From JAFGQJ01 sp964588525 (lineage in GTDB: Bacteria; Spirochaetota; Spirochaetia; SZUA-6; DRHE01): a stretch of 64,000 bases of DNA. The DNA lies in NCBI GenBank assembly GCA_964588525.1, contig CAZPQC010000001.1, positions 32,611-96,610 on the forward strand, in the 5' to 3' direction. This document shows, piece by piece, positions 1 through 8,468 of this stretch (positions are counted from its first letter, which is position 1; every line of letters begins with the position of its first letter). A model generated the notes under the pieces. It ran no database searches, was not told the origin of the DNA, and worked only from the letters and a program-made list of their open reading frames with translations. Position numbers and translations under genes: made by a program.

Positions 1-959
1 GCGCGGGGCGATCCGATGCCGATCAGCCGCCGCTTGCCGAGCATCTTACCGGCCCGTGCCAGGACTTCCCCAGCCGGGATACTCTTCAGACCCTCTTTCC
101 CGCGCAGCAGGGGTTGGCGAATGCGAGTCCCTGCGTTGACGAACTCGTAGCCGAAACGCCCGCGGTCGCAAAGAAAGTAGCCGTTTACCTCGTAGTGGTA
201 GCGGTTGCGGATGCGCCGCAGCGTCCCGTAGCGCTCGCCCAGCAGCGTGTTGCACCCCAGGGCGCAGTGCACGCATATCGACGGGGCGGTCTGCAGATCC
301 CAGGCGCGGGTGAAGTGACGCCGGAAGGTCTTGTCAGTGAACACGCCCGTAGGGCAGATCTCGACCAGATTCCCGCTGAACTCGGACTCCAGGGTGCCGT
401 CCCGGTAACGGCCGAAGTAGACCGAATCATGGCAGCCGAAGACCTCCAGATCCCTGCCACCCGCAAGATCCCTGTAGAATCGAATACAGCGGTAGCACTG
501 GATGCAGCGGTTCATCTCGTGGTGAATAAAGGGCCCCAGATCTTGGTTCCTGTAAGTACGCTTGGGAAACCGGCTGCGCCGGTACACGTGCCCGGTCATC
601 ACGGTCATGTCCTGCAGGTGGCATTCCCCGCCCTCGTCGCATACCGGGCAGTCATGGGGATGATTGCGCATCAACCACTCGATCACCGAGGCCCGGAACG
701 CCTTGACTTCCGCATCCTCGATGGAGATGCGCGTGCCGTCGTCGGCCTGGGTCATGCAGGACATCACGATCCTTCCGCGGGTGTCCTGCTCGTCCTTGAA
801 TACCTTGACGGCGCACTGGCGGCAGGCCCCCACGGAGTGCATGGCCGGGTGCCAGCAGAAATAGGGGATGTCGAATCCCAGGGACAGGCACACCTCCAGC
901 AGCGTCCGGTGCTGGTCCTCGAATGAGTAGGGTTTGCCGTCGACGTAGAGAGTGGCCAC
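1..959 (-). CDS. nuoG: NADH-quinone oxidoreductase subunit G, 5' part (runs off the left edge)
   Basis: Iron-sulfur subunit of respiratory complex I, carrying electrons from NuoEF towards quinone. The first 319 codons are present. The GTG start lies 2 bases after the nuoF stop, with the Shine-Dalgarno GGAGGT inside the end of nuoF, so the two are translationally coupled. Visible cluster ligands in order: plant-type [2Fe-2S] cysteines near C35, C46, C49 and C68; the H-x3-C-x2-C-x5-C cluster around H100-C113 (HDCPVCDEGGEC); a CxxCxxC cluster at C152-C158 with a distal C202 in ICPTG; and the start of the molybdopterin-like domain with CxxCxxxC at C229-C236. The C-terminal part lies outside the window. 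Confidence 0.95.
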   Translation of the reverse strand, partial: MATLYVDGKPYSFEDQHRTLLEVCLSLGFDIPYFCWHPAMHSVGACRQCAVKVFKDEQDTRGRIVMSCMTQADDGTRISIEDAEVKAFRASVIEWLMRNHPHDCPVCDEGGECHLQDMTVMTGHVYRRSRFPKRTYRNQDLGPFIHHEMNRCIQCYRCIRFYRDLAGGRDLEVFGCHDSVYFGRYRDGTLESEFSGNLVEICPTGVFTDKTFRRHFTRAWDLQTAPSICVHCALGCNTLLGERYGTLRRIRNRYHYEVNGYFLCDRGRFGYEFVNAGTRIRQPLLRGKEGLKSIPAGEVLARAGKMLGKRRLIGIGSPR

Positions 960-961
960 CG

Positions 962-2233
962 TTACCTCCAGGGACAGCGTTTTTCGCGGACATGACGCAG
1001 CATGTCTTGGCGAAAGTACTTCAATGCGCTTGCCAGAGGCTCCATCGCCCCGGGCGCCAGGGGACAGAAGGTCAGCCCCGGCTTGATGGTGCGGCAGTGG
1101 AACTCCAGCAACTCCAGCGATTCCTCATTGCCTTCGCCCTGCTCCAGCTCTTCCAGCAGCGCCACGATCCAGGGCAGCCCTTCGCGGCAGGGTGTGCACC
1201 AGCCGCAGGACTCCCGGAGGAAGAAGCGCTCCAGACTGATCAGCACGCCTACCGGGCAGACGCTGTCGTCCAGGACGACGATCGTCCCCGTGCCCAGGCG
1301 GCTTCCGGCTGCAGCCACGGATTCATAATCCAGCTTCACCTCCAGATGGTCTTCCGTGAGGAAATCCGTGGAGCCGCCGCCCGGCAGGAAGGCGCGCAGG
1401 TGCGCCCCATCCACCATGCCGCCGGCGTGTTCGAAGATGACCTCTCGAGCCGTCGTCCCCAGGGGAAGCTCCCACGTTCCCGGCCGCTTCACCCTCCCGC
1501 TCACACCGTAGATCTTGCTGCCGCCGTCGCTGCTCAGGCTCAATCCCTTGAACCACTCGGCCCCATTTCGCAAGATCCCGGGCAGATTGCTCACTGTTTC
1601 CGTGTTGTTCACCACCGTCGGGTTGCCCCACAGACCGCAGGTCTGGGGAAAGGGAGGCTTGGGCCGCGGAATCGGCCGCCTGCCTTCCAGGGCATCCATG
1701 AGCCCATCCTCTTCACCGCATATATAGCGGCCGCTCGATTCGTGCAGGTACAGCTCCACGTTGTAGGAGGAACCCATGACGCCTCGTCCCAGATAACCGC
1801 GCCGGTAGGCTTCGGCTATCGCCGTCTCAAGGCGAACGGCGGCGAGCCGGTACGCCCAACGAAGGTATATGTAGATCACCTCGGCTTCGATTGCGTAGGC
1901 TCCGATGATGGCGCCCTCCACGACCTGATGGGGGTCGCCTTCCAGGAGCAGTCGATCCTTCATGGTTCCCGGTTCCATCTCATCGGCATTGACGATGTAG
2001 TACTTGGGCCCCCTGGCCTTGCCACCCATGGGCACGAAGCTCCACTTCTGTCCCGTTGGGAATCCGGCCCCGCCGCGTCCCCGCAGCGTGGATTGGCTGA
2101 CGAGTTCTTGGACCTCCTTGGGGCTCATGGAAAGCGCCCTGCGCAGCCCCTGGTACCCCTCCCCGCGCTCGTAGGCCTCTAGGGAGAAGGCCTCCCTGTT
2201 TGGACGAATGTTTCTGGTGAGATGCGGTTCCAC
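962..2233 (-). CDS. nuoF: NADH-quinone oxidoreductase subunit F (NADH/FMN-binding)
   Basis: The 51 kDa NADH-dehydrogenase subunit, 423 residues, the usual length. It oxidises NADH through FMN and passes electrons to a [4Fe-4S] cluster. The FMN loop GRGGAGFPTG is at residues 52-61 and an ICGEE motif lies in the middle third. The cluster cysteines are in ESCGWCTPCREG (C343, C346, C349) with a distal C390 in LTFCPL. Only 13 bases separate it from the upstream nuoE. Some consensus positions differ mildly (ICGEEDGLMDALEG), but every ligand is present. Confidence 0.97.
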   Translation of the reverse strand: MEPHLTRNIRPNREAFSLEAYERGEGYQGLRRALSMSPKEVQELVSQSTLRGRGGAGFPTGQKWSFVPMGGKARGPKYYIVNADEMEPGTMKDRLLLEGDPHQVVEGAIIGAYAIEAEVIYIYLRWAYRLAAVRLETAIAEAYRRGYLGRGVMGSSYNVELYLHESSGRYICGEEDGLMDALEGRRPIPRPKPPFPQTCGLWGNPTVVNNTETVSNLPGILRNGAEWFKGLSLSSDGGSKIYGVSGRVKRPGTWELPLGTTAREVIFEHAGGMVDGAHLRAFLPGGGSTDFLTEDHLEVKLDYESVAAAGSRLGTGTIVVLDDSVCPVGVLISLERFFLRESCGWCTPCREGLPWIVALLEELEQGEGNEESLELLEFHCRTIKPGLTFCPLAPGAMEPLASALKYFRQDMLRHVREKRCPWR

Positions 2234-2246
2234 GTCGTTGCCTTCC

Positions 2247-2711
2247 TCAAGGATATCTGCCGAGGATGTCGTCGATCTTCGCAGCGTCGAGCCGGCCGTA
2301 CAGGTCCTCGTCGACCATCATCACGGGAGCCTGGTCGCAGGCTCCCAGGCACGGCGCAGGCAGCAGGGTGAACCTGTTGTCCGCGGTGGTCTGTCCCATC
2401 CCTATTCCCAGCTTCGAGCGTAAATGCTCGTACAGATTTTCGTAGCCCATAATCCAGCAGCTCACCGAGTCGCAGAGCAGGATGACGTGCCTGCCGACCG
2501 GCTTTCTGTAGATCAGGTTGTAGAAGGTGGCCACCGCGTCCACTTCAGCGGCGGTCAGGGATAGGAGCTCAGCGATGTCTCCGACAGCCTCGTCGGAAAC
2601 CCACCCCCGGGAACGCTGCACCGTCTTCAACGCTTCGGGCACCACGGCCCGCTTCTGGGGGTAGCGGTTGAACTGGGCCTCGATCTGCCGCCTCTCATCT
2701 TCGCTCAACAC
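2247..2711 (-). CDS. nuoE: NADH-quinone oxidoreductase subunit E ([2Fe-2S])
   Basis: The 24 kDa thioredoxin-like [2Fe-2S] subunit of complex I, 154 residues. Four ligand cysteines are visible, C80 and C85 (CDSVSC) and C121 and C125 (CLGAC), with the helical N-terminal part that docks on NuoF. It sits between nuoCD and nuoF with 13-base gaps on both sides, so it belongs to one transcript. It forms the NADH-input module with NuoF and NuoG on the cytoplasmic arm. Confidence 0.97.
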   Translation of the reverse strand: MLSEDERRQIEAQFNRYPQKRAVVPEALKTVQRSRGWVSDEAVGDIAELLSLTAAEVDAVATFYNLIYRKPVGRHVILLCDSVSCWIMGYENLYEHLRSKLGIGMGQTTADNRFTLLPAPCLGACDQAPVMMVDEDLYGRLDAAKIDDILGRYP

Positions 2712-2724
2712 GTCAGCTCTCCCT

Positions 2725-4485
2725 TCACCGGTCCACGTCAGCCAGCACGAAGTCGATGCTCCCCAGGATCGCCGTCAAGTCGGGGATCATCATGCCGCGG
2801 CACATCTGCGGCACCATCTGTATATGCGGAAAGGAGGGAGTGCGGATGCGCGTGCGATAGGAGGATGTGCTCCCGTCGCTCACCAGGTAGTAACTGTGGT
2901 TTCCTTTCGCGTCCTCGGTGCGCATCGACGCTTCCCCTGGGGGAATCACGGGTCCCCAGCTTACCGCCAGGAAATGATCGATGAGCGTCTCGATATCCTC
3001 CATTGTCCTCTCTTTCAACGGTGGAGTTGCCAGAGGGTGGAGGGATTTGTAGTCTCCTTCGGGCATGCGTGACAGACATTGCTCGACAATTCTCAGGCTC
3101 TGTTCGATCTCCTCCAGATGCACCACCGCCCGGTCGAAGCAGTCGCCGCGGCTTCCCACGGGAACGTCGAAATCGAACTGGTCGTAGCCTCCGTAGCTTC
3201 TGCCTTTGCGGAAATCCCAGGCCAGGCCGCCGGCCCGCAGCATGGGACCGGTGGCCCCCCACTCTACGGCCTGCTCCGGACCCACTACGCCGACGCCCAC
3301 GGTTCTCGCCTTGAAGATTCTGTTGCGTATCACCATACGATCGAAATCGCGCAGGCTTCGCCGCATGTGCCGTAGAAAGCCGCCGACCAGCTCCTCCCAC
3401 CCCTGAGGAAGGTCCTGGGCCACACCCCCGATACGAAACCAGCTCGGATGCATCCGTCCGCCGGTAATCGCCTCGATGATGTCGAAGGCCCGCTCGCGAT
3501 CGTTGAAGGCGTAGAACACCGGAGACATGGCACCCACGTCCTGGGCGAACGTGCCCAGATAGACGAGATGGCTGATGACGCGGAAAATCTCCGCCAGCAT
3601 GATGCGGATCACCCGGGCCCGCTCCGGCACCTCGATACCGGCCAGCATCTCCACCGCCATCACGTAGGGGAAGTTGTTCATCACCCCGCTCAAGTAATCG
3701 ATACGGTCCGTAAATGGGATGAAGGTGTGCCAGCTCTGCCGCTCCGCCATTTTCTCCGCACCACGGTGGTGATAGCCGATATCACAGACCAGGTCGGAGA
3801 TCTCCTCGCCGTTCATGCGCACGATCACGCGCAGCGGACCATGAGTGCCCGGGTGCTGAGGTCCGAGATTTACATACAGCGTGTCCGCATCCTCCTGCAT
3901 CGGCGACATGCCCCACTCCTCCGGCCGAAATCGCAGCTGCTCATCGAAGCTTTCCGCTTCTTCCTCGGTCATCTGGAACATCCCCATCTCCGTGGCTCGC
4001 GCGGGGTGTTCCTTGCGCAGGGGATGGCCCTCCCACCACGGCGGCATGAGGATGCGCCGGAGATTTGGGTGGCCGTCCACACCGATGCCGTACATGTCCC
4101 ACAGCTCCCGCTCGTACCAGTCCGCCGACGGCCAGATGCCGGTGATCGTAGGCAGCTGCGGGTAATCGTCCTCCAGGGCGACCTTCAGCCTTATATCCTC
4201 CGCTCGATCGAAGGAGAACAGCTGGTACACCGCCGTGAACCGGCTTGCCGGCTGCCCGGCCCGATGCACCCTCTCCCGCTCGTCGATCGCGGTGAGGTCG
4301 TAGAGCATGAGGTAAGGCCGGTCCACTTTGTATTTCAGAAACTCAAGCGCCTGCCTCAGCTGCCCGACGGCAACCCAGCAAGTAGGAATGCCGTCGCCGG
4401 TCTCCTGGGTGACCACCGACTCCGGTCCGAGGTGTTGCCTTAGTGCAACGGCAGCCTCAGCCTCACGATCCGCCATCTCGTTCAT
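2725..4485 (-). CDS. nuoCD: NADH-quinone oxidoreductase fused subunit CD
   Basis: A single 586-residue protein joining NuoC (about residues 1-180, 30 kDa family, with a DRERELWDMYG-like segment seen here as WYERELWDMYGIG) and NuoD (about 195-586, 49 kDa family). The NuoD half shows LGPQHPGTHGPLR, a DIGYHHRGAEK segment and the characteristic end GSIDFVLADVDR, which together line the quinone site. NuoCD fusions are known in enterobacteria and several other phyla, so the fusion is unremarkable in itself but useful for phylogeny. The start overlaps the nuoB stop by 4 bases (ATGA). Confidence 0.97.
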   Translation of the reverse strand: MNEMADREAEAAVALRQHLGPESVVTQETGDGIPTCWVAVGQLRQALEFLKYKVDRPYLMLYDLTAIDERERVHRAGQPASRFTAVYQLFSFDRAEDIRLKVALEDDYPQLPTITGIWPSADWYERELWDMYGIGVDGHPNLRRILMPPWWEGHPLRKEHPARATEMGMFQMTEEEAESFDEQLRFRPEEWGMSPMQEDADTLYVNLGPQHPGTHGPLRVIVRMNGEEISDLVCDIGYHHRGAEKMAERQSWHTFIPFTDRIDYLSGVMNNFPYVMAVEMLAGIEVPERARVIRIMLAEIFRVISHLVYLGTFAQDVGAMSPVFYAFNDRERAFDIIEAITGGRMHPSWFRIGGVAQDLPQGWEELVGGFLRHMRRSLRDFDRMVIRNRIFKARTVGVGVVGPEQAVEWGATGPMLRAGGLAWDFRKGRSYGGYDQFDFDVPVGSRGDCFDRAVVHLEEIEQSLRIVEQCLSRMPEGDYKSLHPLATPPLKERTMEDIETLIDHFLAVSWGPVIPPGEASMRTEDAKGNHSYYLVSDGSTSSYRTRIRTPSFPHIQMVPQMCRGMMIPDLTAILGSIDFVLADVDR

Positions 4486-5135
4486 CCTTCTCCGTCCGCC
4501 GTAGCCTGCTCCGGCGGCATCAGGCTGGTTTCGCCTTCCCTCCCCGGACGCCGCTCATCCCGTGTCGACGGCAACTCCGGTCGATAGACCTCCCCCGGAC
4601 CGACCAACCAGCTCAAGGGCCGCTTCTCACTGCCCACCAGGGTTGCCAGACGGGTCAGCCCATACATAAAGGCGTCCGGACTGGGAGGGCAGCCCTGCAC
4701 ATAGAGATCCACGGGCAGGATCTTATCCACCCCCTGGACGACACTGTAGATGTCGTACATTCCCCCGGAGTTGGCGCATGAGCCCAGGGAAACCACCCAG
4801 CGGGGTAGCATGAGTTGCTCATACATCCGCCTGACCACGGGAGCCATTTTTATGAACACGGTACCCGCGATGACCATCAGGTCCGCCTCCCTGGGGCTTC
4901 CCCGGATCACCTCGGCCCCGAAGCGGGCGATATCGAACCGACTGGTCAGGCTGGTGGCCATCTCCACGTAACAGCAGGATAAACCGAAGTTGAAGGGCCA
5001 CAGCGAGTACTTTCTCCCCCAACCGAGGATCGCCTGCAAGGTAGTCAACAGGATTCCGCTTTGCCGCGGTGCTCCCGAGGGGAGTCCCCGCGTACCGATA
5101 TCAGCGGCCGGAGAGGTGTATCGCCGTGAAAACAT
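4482..5135 (-). CDS. nuoB: NADH-quinone oxidoreductase subunit B (cluster N2)
   Basis: The 20 kDa subunit carrying the terminal [4Fe-4S] cluster N2 that reduces quinone. It has the tandem cysteines C54-C55 (GLSCCYVEMA), C120 (SLGSCANSGG) and C149 (VQGCPPSP), the full ligand set. At 217 residues it is longer than a typical NuoB because of a polar tail after about residue 185, rich in Glu, Arg and Pro, of unknown role. It overlaps nuoCD by 4 bases and follows nuoA by 15 bases. Confidence 0.96.
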   Translation of the reverse strand: MFSRRYTSPAADIGTRGLPSGAPRQSGILLTTLQAILGWGRKYSLWPFNFGLSCCYVEMATSLTSRFDIARFGAEVIRGSPREADLMVIAGTVFIKMAPVVRRMYEQLMLPRWVVSLGSCANSGGMYDIYSVVQGVDKILPVDLYVQGCPPSPDAFMYGLTRLATLVGSEKRPLSWLVGPGEVYRPELPSTRDERRPGREGETSLMPPEQATADGEG

Positions 5136-5150
5136 GCCCGTTATTCCTTT

Positions 5151-5528
5151 CTAACGATGAGCCTCTGTTCGCTGACGGGCAGTCCGCCAGTCCAACGCCC
5201 CGCTGCGCCACAGGTAGCCGAGAAGGATGAACAGGGGCAGCACGAACAGGGTCATGCTCGCATACCCCTTCCAACCCACCTGGCGAGCTGCAACGGCCCA
5301 GGAAAAGAGAAAAATGGATTCCACATCGAAGAGGACGAACAGTACCGCCACCAGGTAGTAGCTGGCGGGAAAGCGGGCAGGCAGAGTGCCTGTTGGAGCG
5401 ATCCCGGACTCGTAGGGCTGCACCGTCGCCCTTTCCCTGTGCCGTTCTCCAATGAACAGGGAAAGGAAAAGCAAGCCGGGAATTGCGATTGCCAGGATGC
5501 CGAAGTACAGCAGGAGAGGCCACAGCAT
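5151..5528 (-). CDS. nuoA: NADH-quinone oxidoreductase subunit A
   Basis: Membrane subunit of complex I, 125 residues with three predicted hydrophobic helices. The conserved acidic loop YESGI...ARFPASYYLVAVLFVLFDVE is recognisable (Glu40 region and the FDVE segment). It is the first gene of the nuo operon. The ATG is preceded by GGAG about 9 bases upstream. The following genes nuoB-G are contiguous; nuoH-N would be expected beyond the left edge. Confidence 0.95.
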   Translation of the reverse strand: MLWPLLLYFGILAIAIPGLLFLSLFIGERHRERATVQPYESGIAPTGTLPARFPASYYLVAVLFVLFDVESIFLFSWAVAARQVGWKGYASMTLFVLPLFILLGYLWRSGALDWRTARQRTEAHR

Positions 5529-5537
5529 TTTACTCTA

Positions 5538-5559
5538 CTCCTTTCGCACTCCTATTATA
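5538..5559 (-). promoter_or_regulatory. Putative -10 box and Shine-Dalgarno of the nuo operon
   Basis: On the minus strand a perfect TATAAT (5554-5559) lies about 26 bases upstream of the nuoA ATG, followed by AAAGGAG (around 5538-5544). No good -35 hexamer is seen at 16-18 bases; the nearest TTGTAC is 21 bases away. The remaining intergenic sequence to 5780 holds a weak GCCGG-GAAGT-CCGGC hairpin and no gene. Confidence 0.5.
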
Positions 5560-5780
5560 ACCCAAGTAGACGCCGCGCGTGTACAATACGCCGCTGTTTC
5601 TTGATGAGAACGGCCTCCGTAAACTCTGATACGCCGGTTTTTGGCGGCAGCCGTCTTGAACCCGCCGTGCCCTCCCCGCCGGCGACACTCTGCCCTGTCA
5701 GCGTACAGCCGGGAAGTCCGGCCAGCCATAAACCAAACCGTCTATATTCGTTGTTTATTCGGGTTAGAAAAGCCGCCGCA

Positions 5781-6134
5781 TCACTGCTCCGGGTGCTTTT
5801 TCTGCTCTCCCCGCTGCTTTTCCACGAGCTCTTTGAGCTGCCGCTCCATGGCATCGAAGGTTTCGCGGATCAGATGGGAGAGCCGTTCCGAGACGTATTC
5901 CTCCACAGGTCCCCTCTCGGCGACCAGCTCATGTCTGGGAGGCACGGTCACGTCGATCCGCACCCTGTAGGGATTGCCTCCGTCTTGATGCGCCTGCGCC
6001 TTTTCCACCACGATCCGGCAGCCATTGATGTAGCCGCAGACCCTCTCCAGCCTGTCGACTTTTTCCCGCAACAGGCGTTCCAGGTCCTCTGTTTTCTCTA
6101 CTCCGCGAAATGTCAGCTCTAAAGGCAGATTCAT
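5781..6134 (-). CDS. Short HPF/RaiA-type ribosome-hibernation factor
   Basis: A 117-residue protein of the sigma-54 modulation / S30EA family, which binds the 30S subunit and stalls or dimerises ribosomes in stationary phase. Visible are the N-terminal beta strand (LELTFRGVEKTEDLERLLREKVDRLER), an internal RVRIDVTVPPRHEL strand pair and a long C-terminal helix ending in a charged tail. The start at 6134 is chosen because AGGAGG lies 9 bases upstream; an upstream in-frame start lacks one. It is short and lacks the C-terminal dimerisation domain of long HPF. Its basic-residue pattern is modest, so a diverged role is possible. Confidence 0.75.
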   Translation of the reverse strand: MNLPLELTFRGVEKTEDLERLLREKVDRLERVCGYINGCRIVVEKAQAHQDGGNPYRVRIDVTVPPRHELVAERGPVEEYVSERLSHLIRETFDAMERQLKELVEKQRGEQKKHPEQ

Positions 6135-6245
6135 GTCTCGCTCCCTCCTCAATTCAAATAGCTCTTGGTTCAACCCGGGCCTTGATCTCACACTGCACGA
6201 CAAATTCCTTGCCGTGAAACGCCGGTCTGAATTTCCGCTTCGGTC

Positions 6246-7490
6246 TCACTGACCGACCTGCTCGCGCCGGGCTCTCGAATAGGCGTCGATAGTCACCGCA
6301 ACCAGCAGTACGGCTCCGGTAATCATGAACCTCACCGAGGAGGCGAAGGCCAGCAGGTCCATGCCGTTTGCGATCGCGCCGATGATCAGGGCCCCGAGCA
6401 GGGCCGACCAGGTGCTGCCGCGCCCCCCGAAAAGGCTCGTCCCGCCGATAACGGCCGCCGCGATCGAGTTCAGCAGAACATCACCGCCGCCGGAGGACTG
6501 ATTGACCGCAAACAAGCGCGACCCGGCGAGCACGCCTCCTGCGGCAGCCAGGGTGGAGCATAATGCGAATACCCAGATTCGAATGCGGTCGACATTGATG
6601 CCCGCCCGACGCGCTGCTTCTGCGCCGCCGCCGACTGCGAAGACATAGCGCCCGTATCTGGTGCGTTTTGTGAGGAAATTGAAAGCGATGATGATCGCCA
6701 GAAGGATCACGACCGCGGTAGGAACTCCCGTCACCGGCACGTTTCCCCGAGGGTTACGATTCACGCTCATGATCGCCACCGGCCCCAGCACCACTATGGC
6801 TATCACGATGCCCCGTAGTATCACGGCGAGTACGGATTGCGAGTGCAGACCTTGTCGGGACTTGCGCATCTGCAACCCGGCGCTGGCCAGCAAGAAGATC
6901 AGGACGGCTGCCGCCCCAATTGTCCAACCCACCCAGACGGGTAGCCTCGTATTGGCCAGGCCGACGATGAACACATCGTTCAGATTGATGGTTCCTGTAC
7001 TGCCTAACACCCAAAGCAGCGCCCCCTGCCAACCCAGATATCCGGCCAGGGTCACTACAAAGGATGGTACATGAAGCCTGGTGATCCACCATCCTTGAAA
7101 CAGTCCGATCAGAAAGCCTGCCAGCAGACTGAACAGCACGGCCGGGATTCCCGGAAGCCCGAGCTTTACGGAGAGGACTCCCATAAGACCGGCGCACAGA
7201 CCGCTCACAGCCCCGACCGACAGGTCGATTTCACCGATCAGCAGCACGAGCACCACCCCTACCGCTATTGTACCTACCGAGGATATCTGCACCATCAGGT
7301 TGGTGAGGTTCAATGGGGTGAGGAAGTTGGGGTTTGCGATTTGGAACACGACCGCGATCAGAACCAGTCCCAGGAGCACCGGCAGGGAGCCGATATCTCC
7401 GTGGGCTAATCTTTGCAGGAGTTGCCGCAATAACCCGCCTTCACTCCCGCCTGTCTCCAGCTCAGATCGCTCTCTCTCTTTTACATTCAT
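6246..7490 (-). CDS. XylH/RbsC-type sugar ABC transporter permease
   Basis: A 414-residue inner-membrane permease of the carbohydrate uptake transporter-2 family. It has about ten or more hydrophobic segments, a polar N-terminus and the family signature around residues 320-370 (GGDVLLNSIAAAVIGGTSLFGGRG). The central loop containing MRKSRQGLHS and the extra helix pair resemble XylH rather than RbsC. It is the last gene of a binding protein-ATPase-permease set transcribed leftwards, 50 bases after the ATPase gene. Substrate is inferred to be a pentose or similar monosaccharide and cannot be fixed from sequence. Confidence 0.85.
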   Translation of the reverse strand: MNVKERERSELETGGSEGGLLRQLLQRLAHGDIGSLPVLLGLVLIAVVFQIANPNFLTPLNLTNLMVQISSVGTIAVGVVLVLLIGEIDLSVGAVSGLCAGLMGVLSVKLGLPGIPAVLFSLLAGFLIGLFQGWWITRLHVPSFVVTLAGYLGWQGALLWVLGSTGTINLNDVFIVGLANTRLPVWVGWTIGAAAVLIFLLASAGLQMRKSRQGLHSQSVLAVILRGIVIAIVVLGPVAIMSVNRNPRGNVPVTGVPTAVVILLAIIIAFNFLTKRTRYGRYVFAVGGGAEAARRAGINVDRIRIWVFALCSTLAAAGGVLAGSRLFAVNQSSGGGDVLLNSIAAAVIGGTSLFGGRGSTWSALLGALIIGAIANGMDLLAFASSVRFMITGAVLLVAVTIDAYSRARREQVGQ

Positions 7491-7540
7491 GATTAAACCA
7501 TCCCAAGCATTAAAGTACGTCGGTCCGACTGCGGGGTTTG

Positions 7541-8341
7541 TTATCCGCTGGACCCGGTATCCGAGTCGATCTGGCCGTATTCCGCTCCGGTTATCGCCGC
7601 CACTACCTGCTCCGGGTTTGATCCGTGCGTATCGAATGTCGCCACTCGCCTACCCAAACGCAGCACAATGATCCGGTCGGAAACATCGAATACATCGACT
7701 AGATTGTGGCTGATCACGACGATCCCCAACCCTTTTTCACGGAGCCGGACGATCAGGTCTTTAACCTGCCGGGTCTGTTCCACCCCCAGGGCGGCTGTCG
7801 GCTCGTCGAGCAGTACCACCTTGGAGTTCCACATCACCGCCCGGGCAACGGCCACCGACTGTCGCTGGCCCCCGGAGAGCGTGGCAACGCGGGAGCGGAG
7901 GGAAGGAATGGTAACGTGAAGCTCCCGCACGAACTCGGTGGATTTCCGTTCCATCGCTACCTCATCGATCACTCCCAGCACTCCGGGTACCACGCTCCGG
8001 ATCCGTTCCCTGCCGAGGTAGAGATTGGCAACCACATCCAGATTCTCACAGAGAGCCAGGTCTTGATACACCGTCTGAATTCCCAGGTTCGTCGCATCCC
8101 CCGGCGTGCTGACGGTGACCGCGCGACCTTCGAAGATGTACTGACCGCTGTCCGGCCGGTAGGTTCCGGATATGACTTTCACCAGCGTCGATTTCCCGGC
8201 ACCGTTGTCACCGACCAGGCCGATCACCTCGTCAGTGAACACCTCGAAATCGACCTTCCAGAGGGCTTGAACAGCCCCGAAACGTTTGCTGATTCCTTGA
8301 AGCTGCAGAATCGGTTGCTTTTCTTCTTTGATCCTCGCCAT
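7541..8341 (-). CDS. Single-domain sugar ABC transporter ATPase (FrcA-like)
   Basis: ABC ATPase of 266 residues with Walker A GDNGAGKST, signature LSGGQRQ, Walker B VVLLDEPTAAL and the H-loop VISHN. Members of the CUT2 family (XylG, RbsA) normally carry two ATPase cassettes in about 500 residues; here only one is present, as in FrcA of the fructose transporter of Sinorhizobium. All catalytic motifs are intact, so it is functional as a homodimer rather than a truncated gene. The Shine-Dalgarno is weak (AAAGAG). Confidence 0.9.
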   Translation of the reverse strand: MARIKEEKQPILQLQGISKRFGAVQALWKVDFEVFTDEVIGLVGDNGAGKSTLVKVISGTYRPDSGQYIFEGRAVTVSTPGDATNLGIQTVYQDLALCENLDVVANLYLGRERIRSVVPGVLGVIDEVAMERKSTEFVRELHVTIPSLRSRVATLSGGQRQSVAVARAVMWNSKVVLLDEPTAALGVEQTRQVKDLIVRLREKGLGIVVISHNLVDVFDVSDRIIVLRLGRRVATFDTHGSNPEQVVAAITGAEYGQIDSDTGSSG

Positions 8342-8364
8342 TCTCTTTATCCATTTTCATCAAG

Positions 8365-8428
8365 TGCAGCCGGGACCCGGGGTCCCGGCTGCATCTCTGC
8401 ATCCGAAAAGCGGGTATTGCTGACCCGC
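8365..8428 (-). promoter_or_regulatory. Double hairpin between binding-protein and ATPase genes
   Basis: Two inverted repeats sit in the 127-base gap. Read along the transcript, the first is GCGGGT/ACCCGC (8410-8415 with 8423-8428) followed by TTTT. The second is a 14-bp perfect repeat, TGCAGCCGGGACCC against 8380-8393, with essentially no loop. There is no T-run after the second. This arrangement suits partial termination plus protection of the upstream mRNA, giving more binding protein than membrane parts. Confidence 0.7.
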
Positions 8429-8468
8429 ATCCAAAGATCCTGCCCGTGTTGCCCGTGAGGAGGGATGA

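Noticed and set aside
923..2182. Long plus-strand open frame opposite nuoF
   Set aside because: It is the complement of a clear nuoF with all cluster ligands; codon composition and lack of any family point to a shadow frame.
7541..8341. Sugar ABC ATPase as a truncated gene (half the usual XylG length)
   Set aside because: All ABC motifs are complete and single-domain versions (FrcA) are known, so it is taken as intact.
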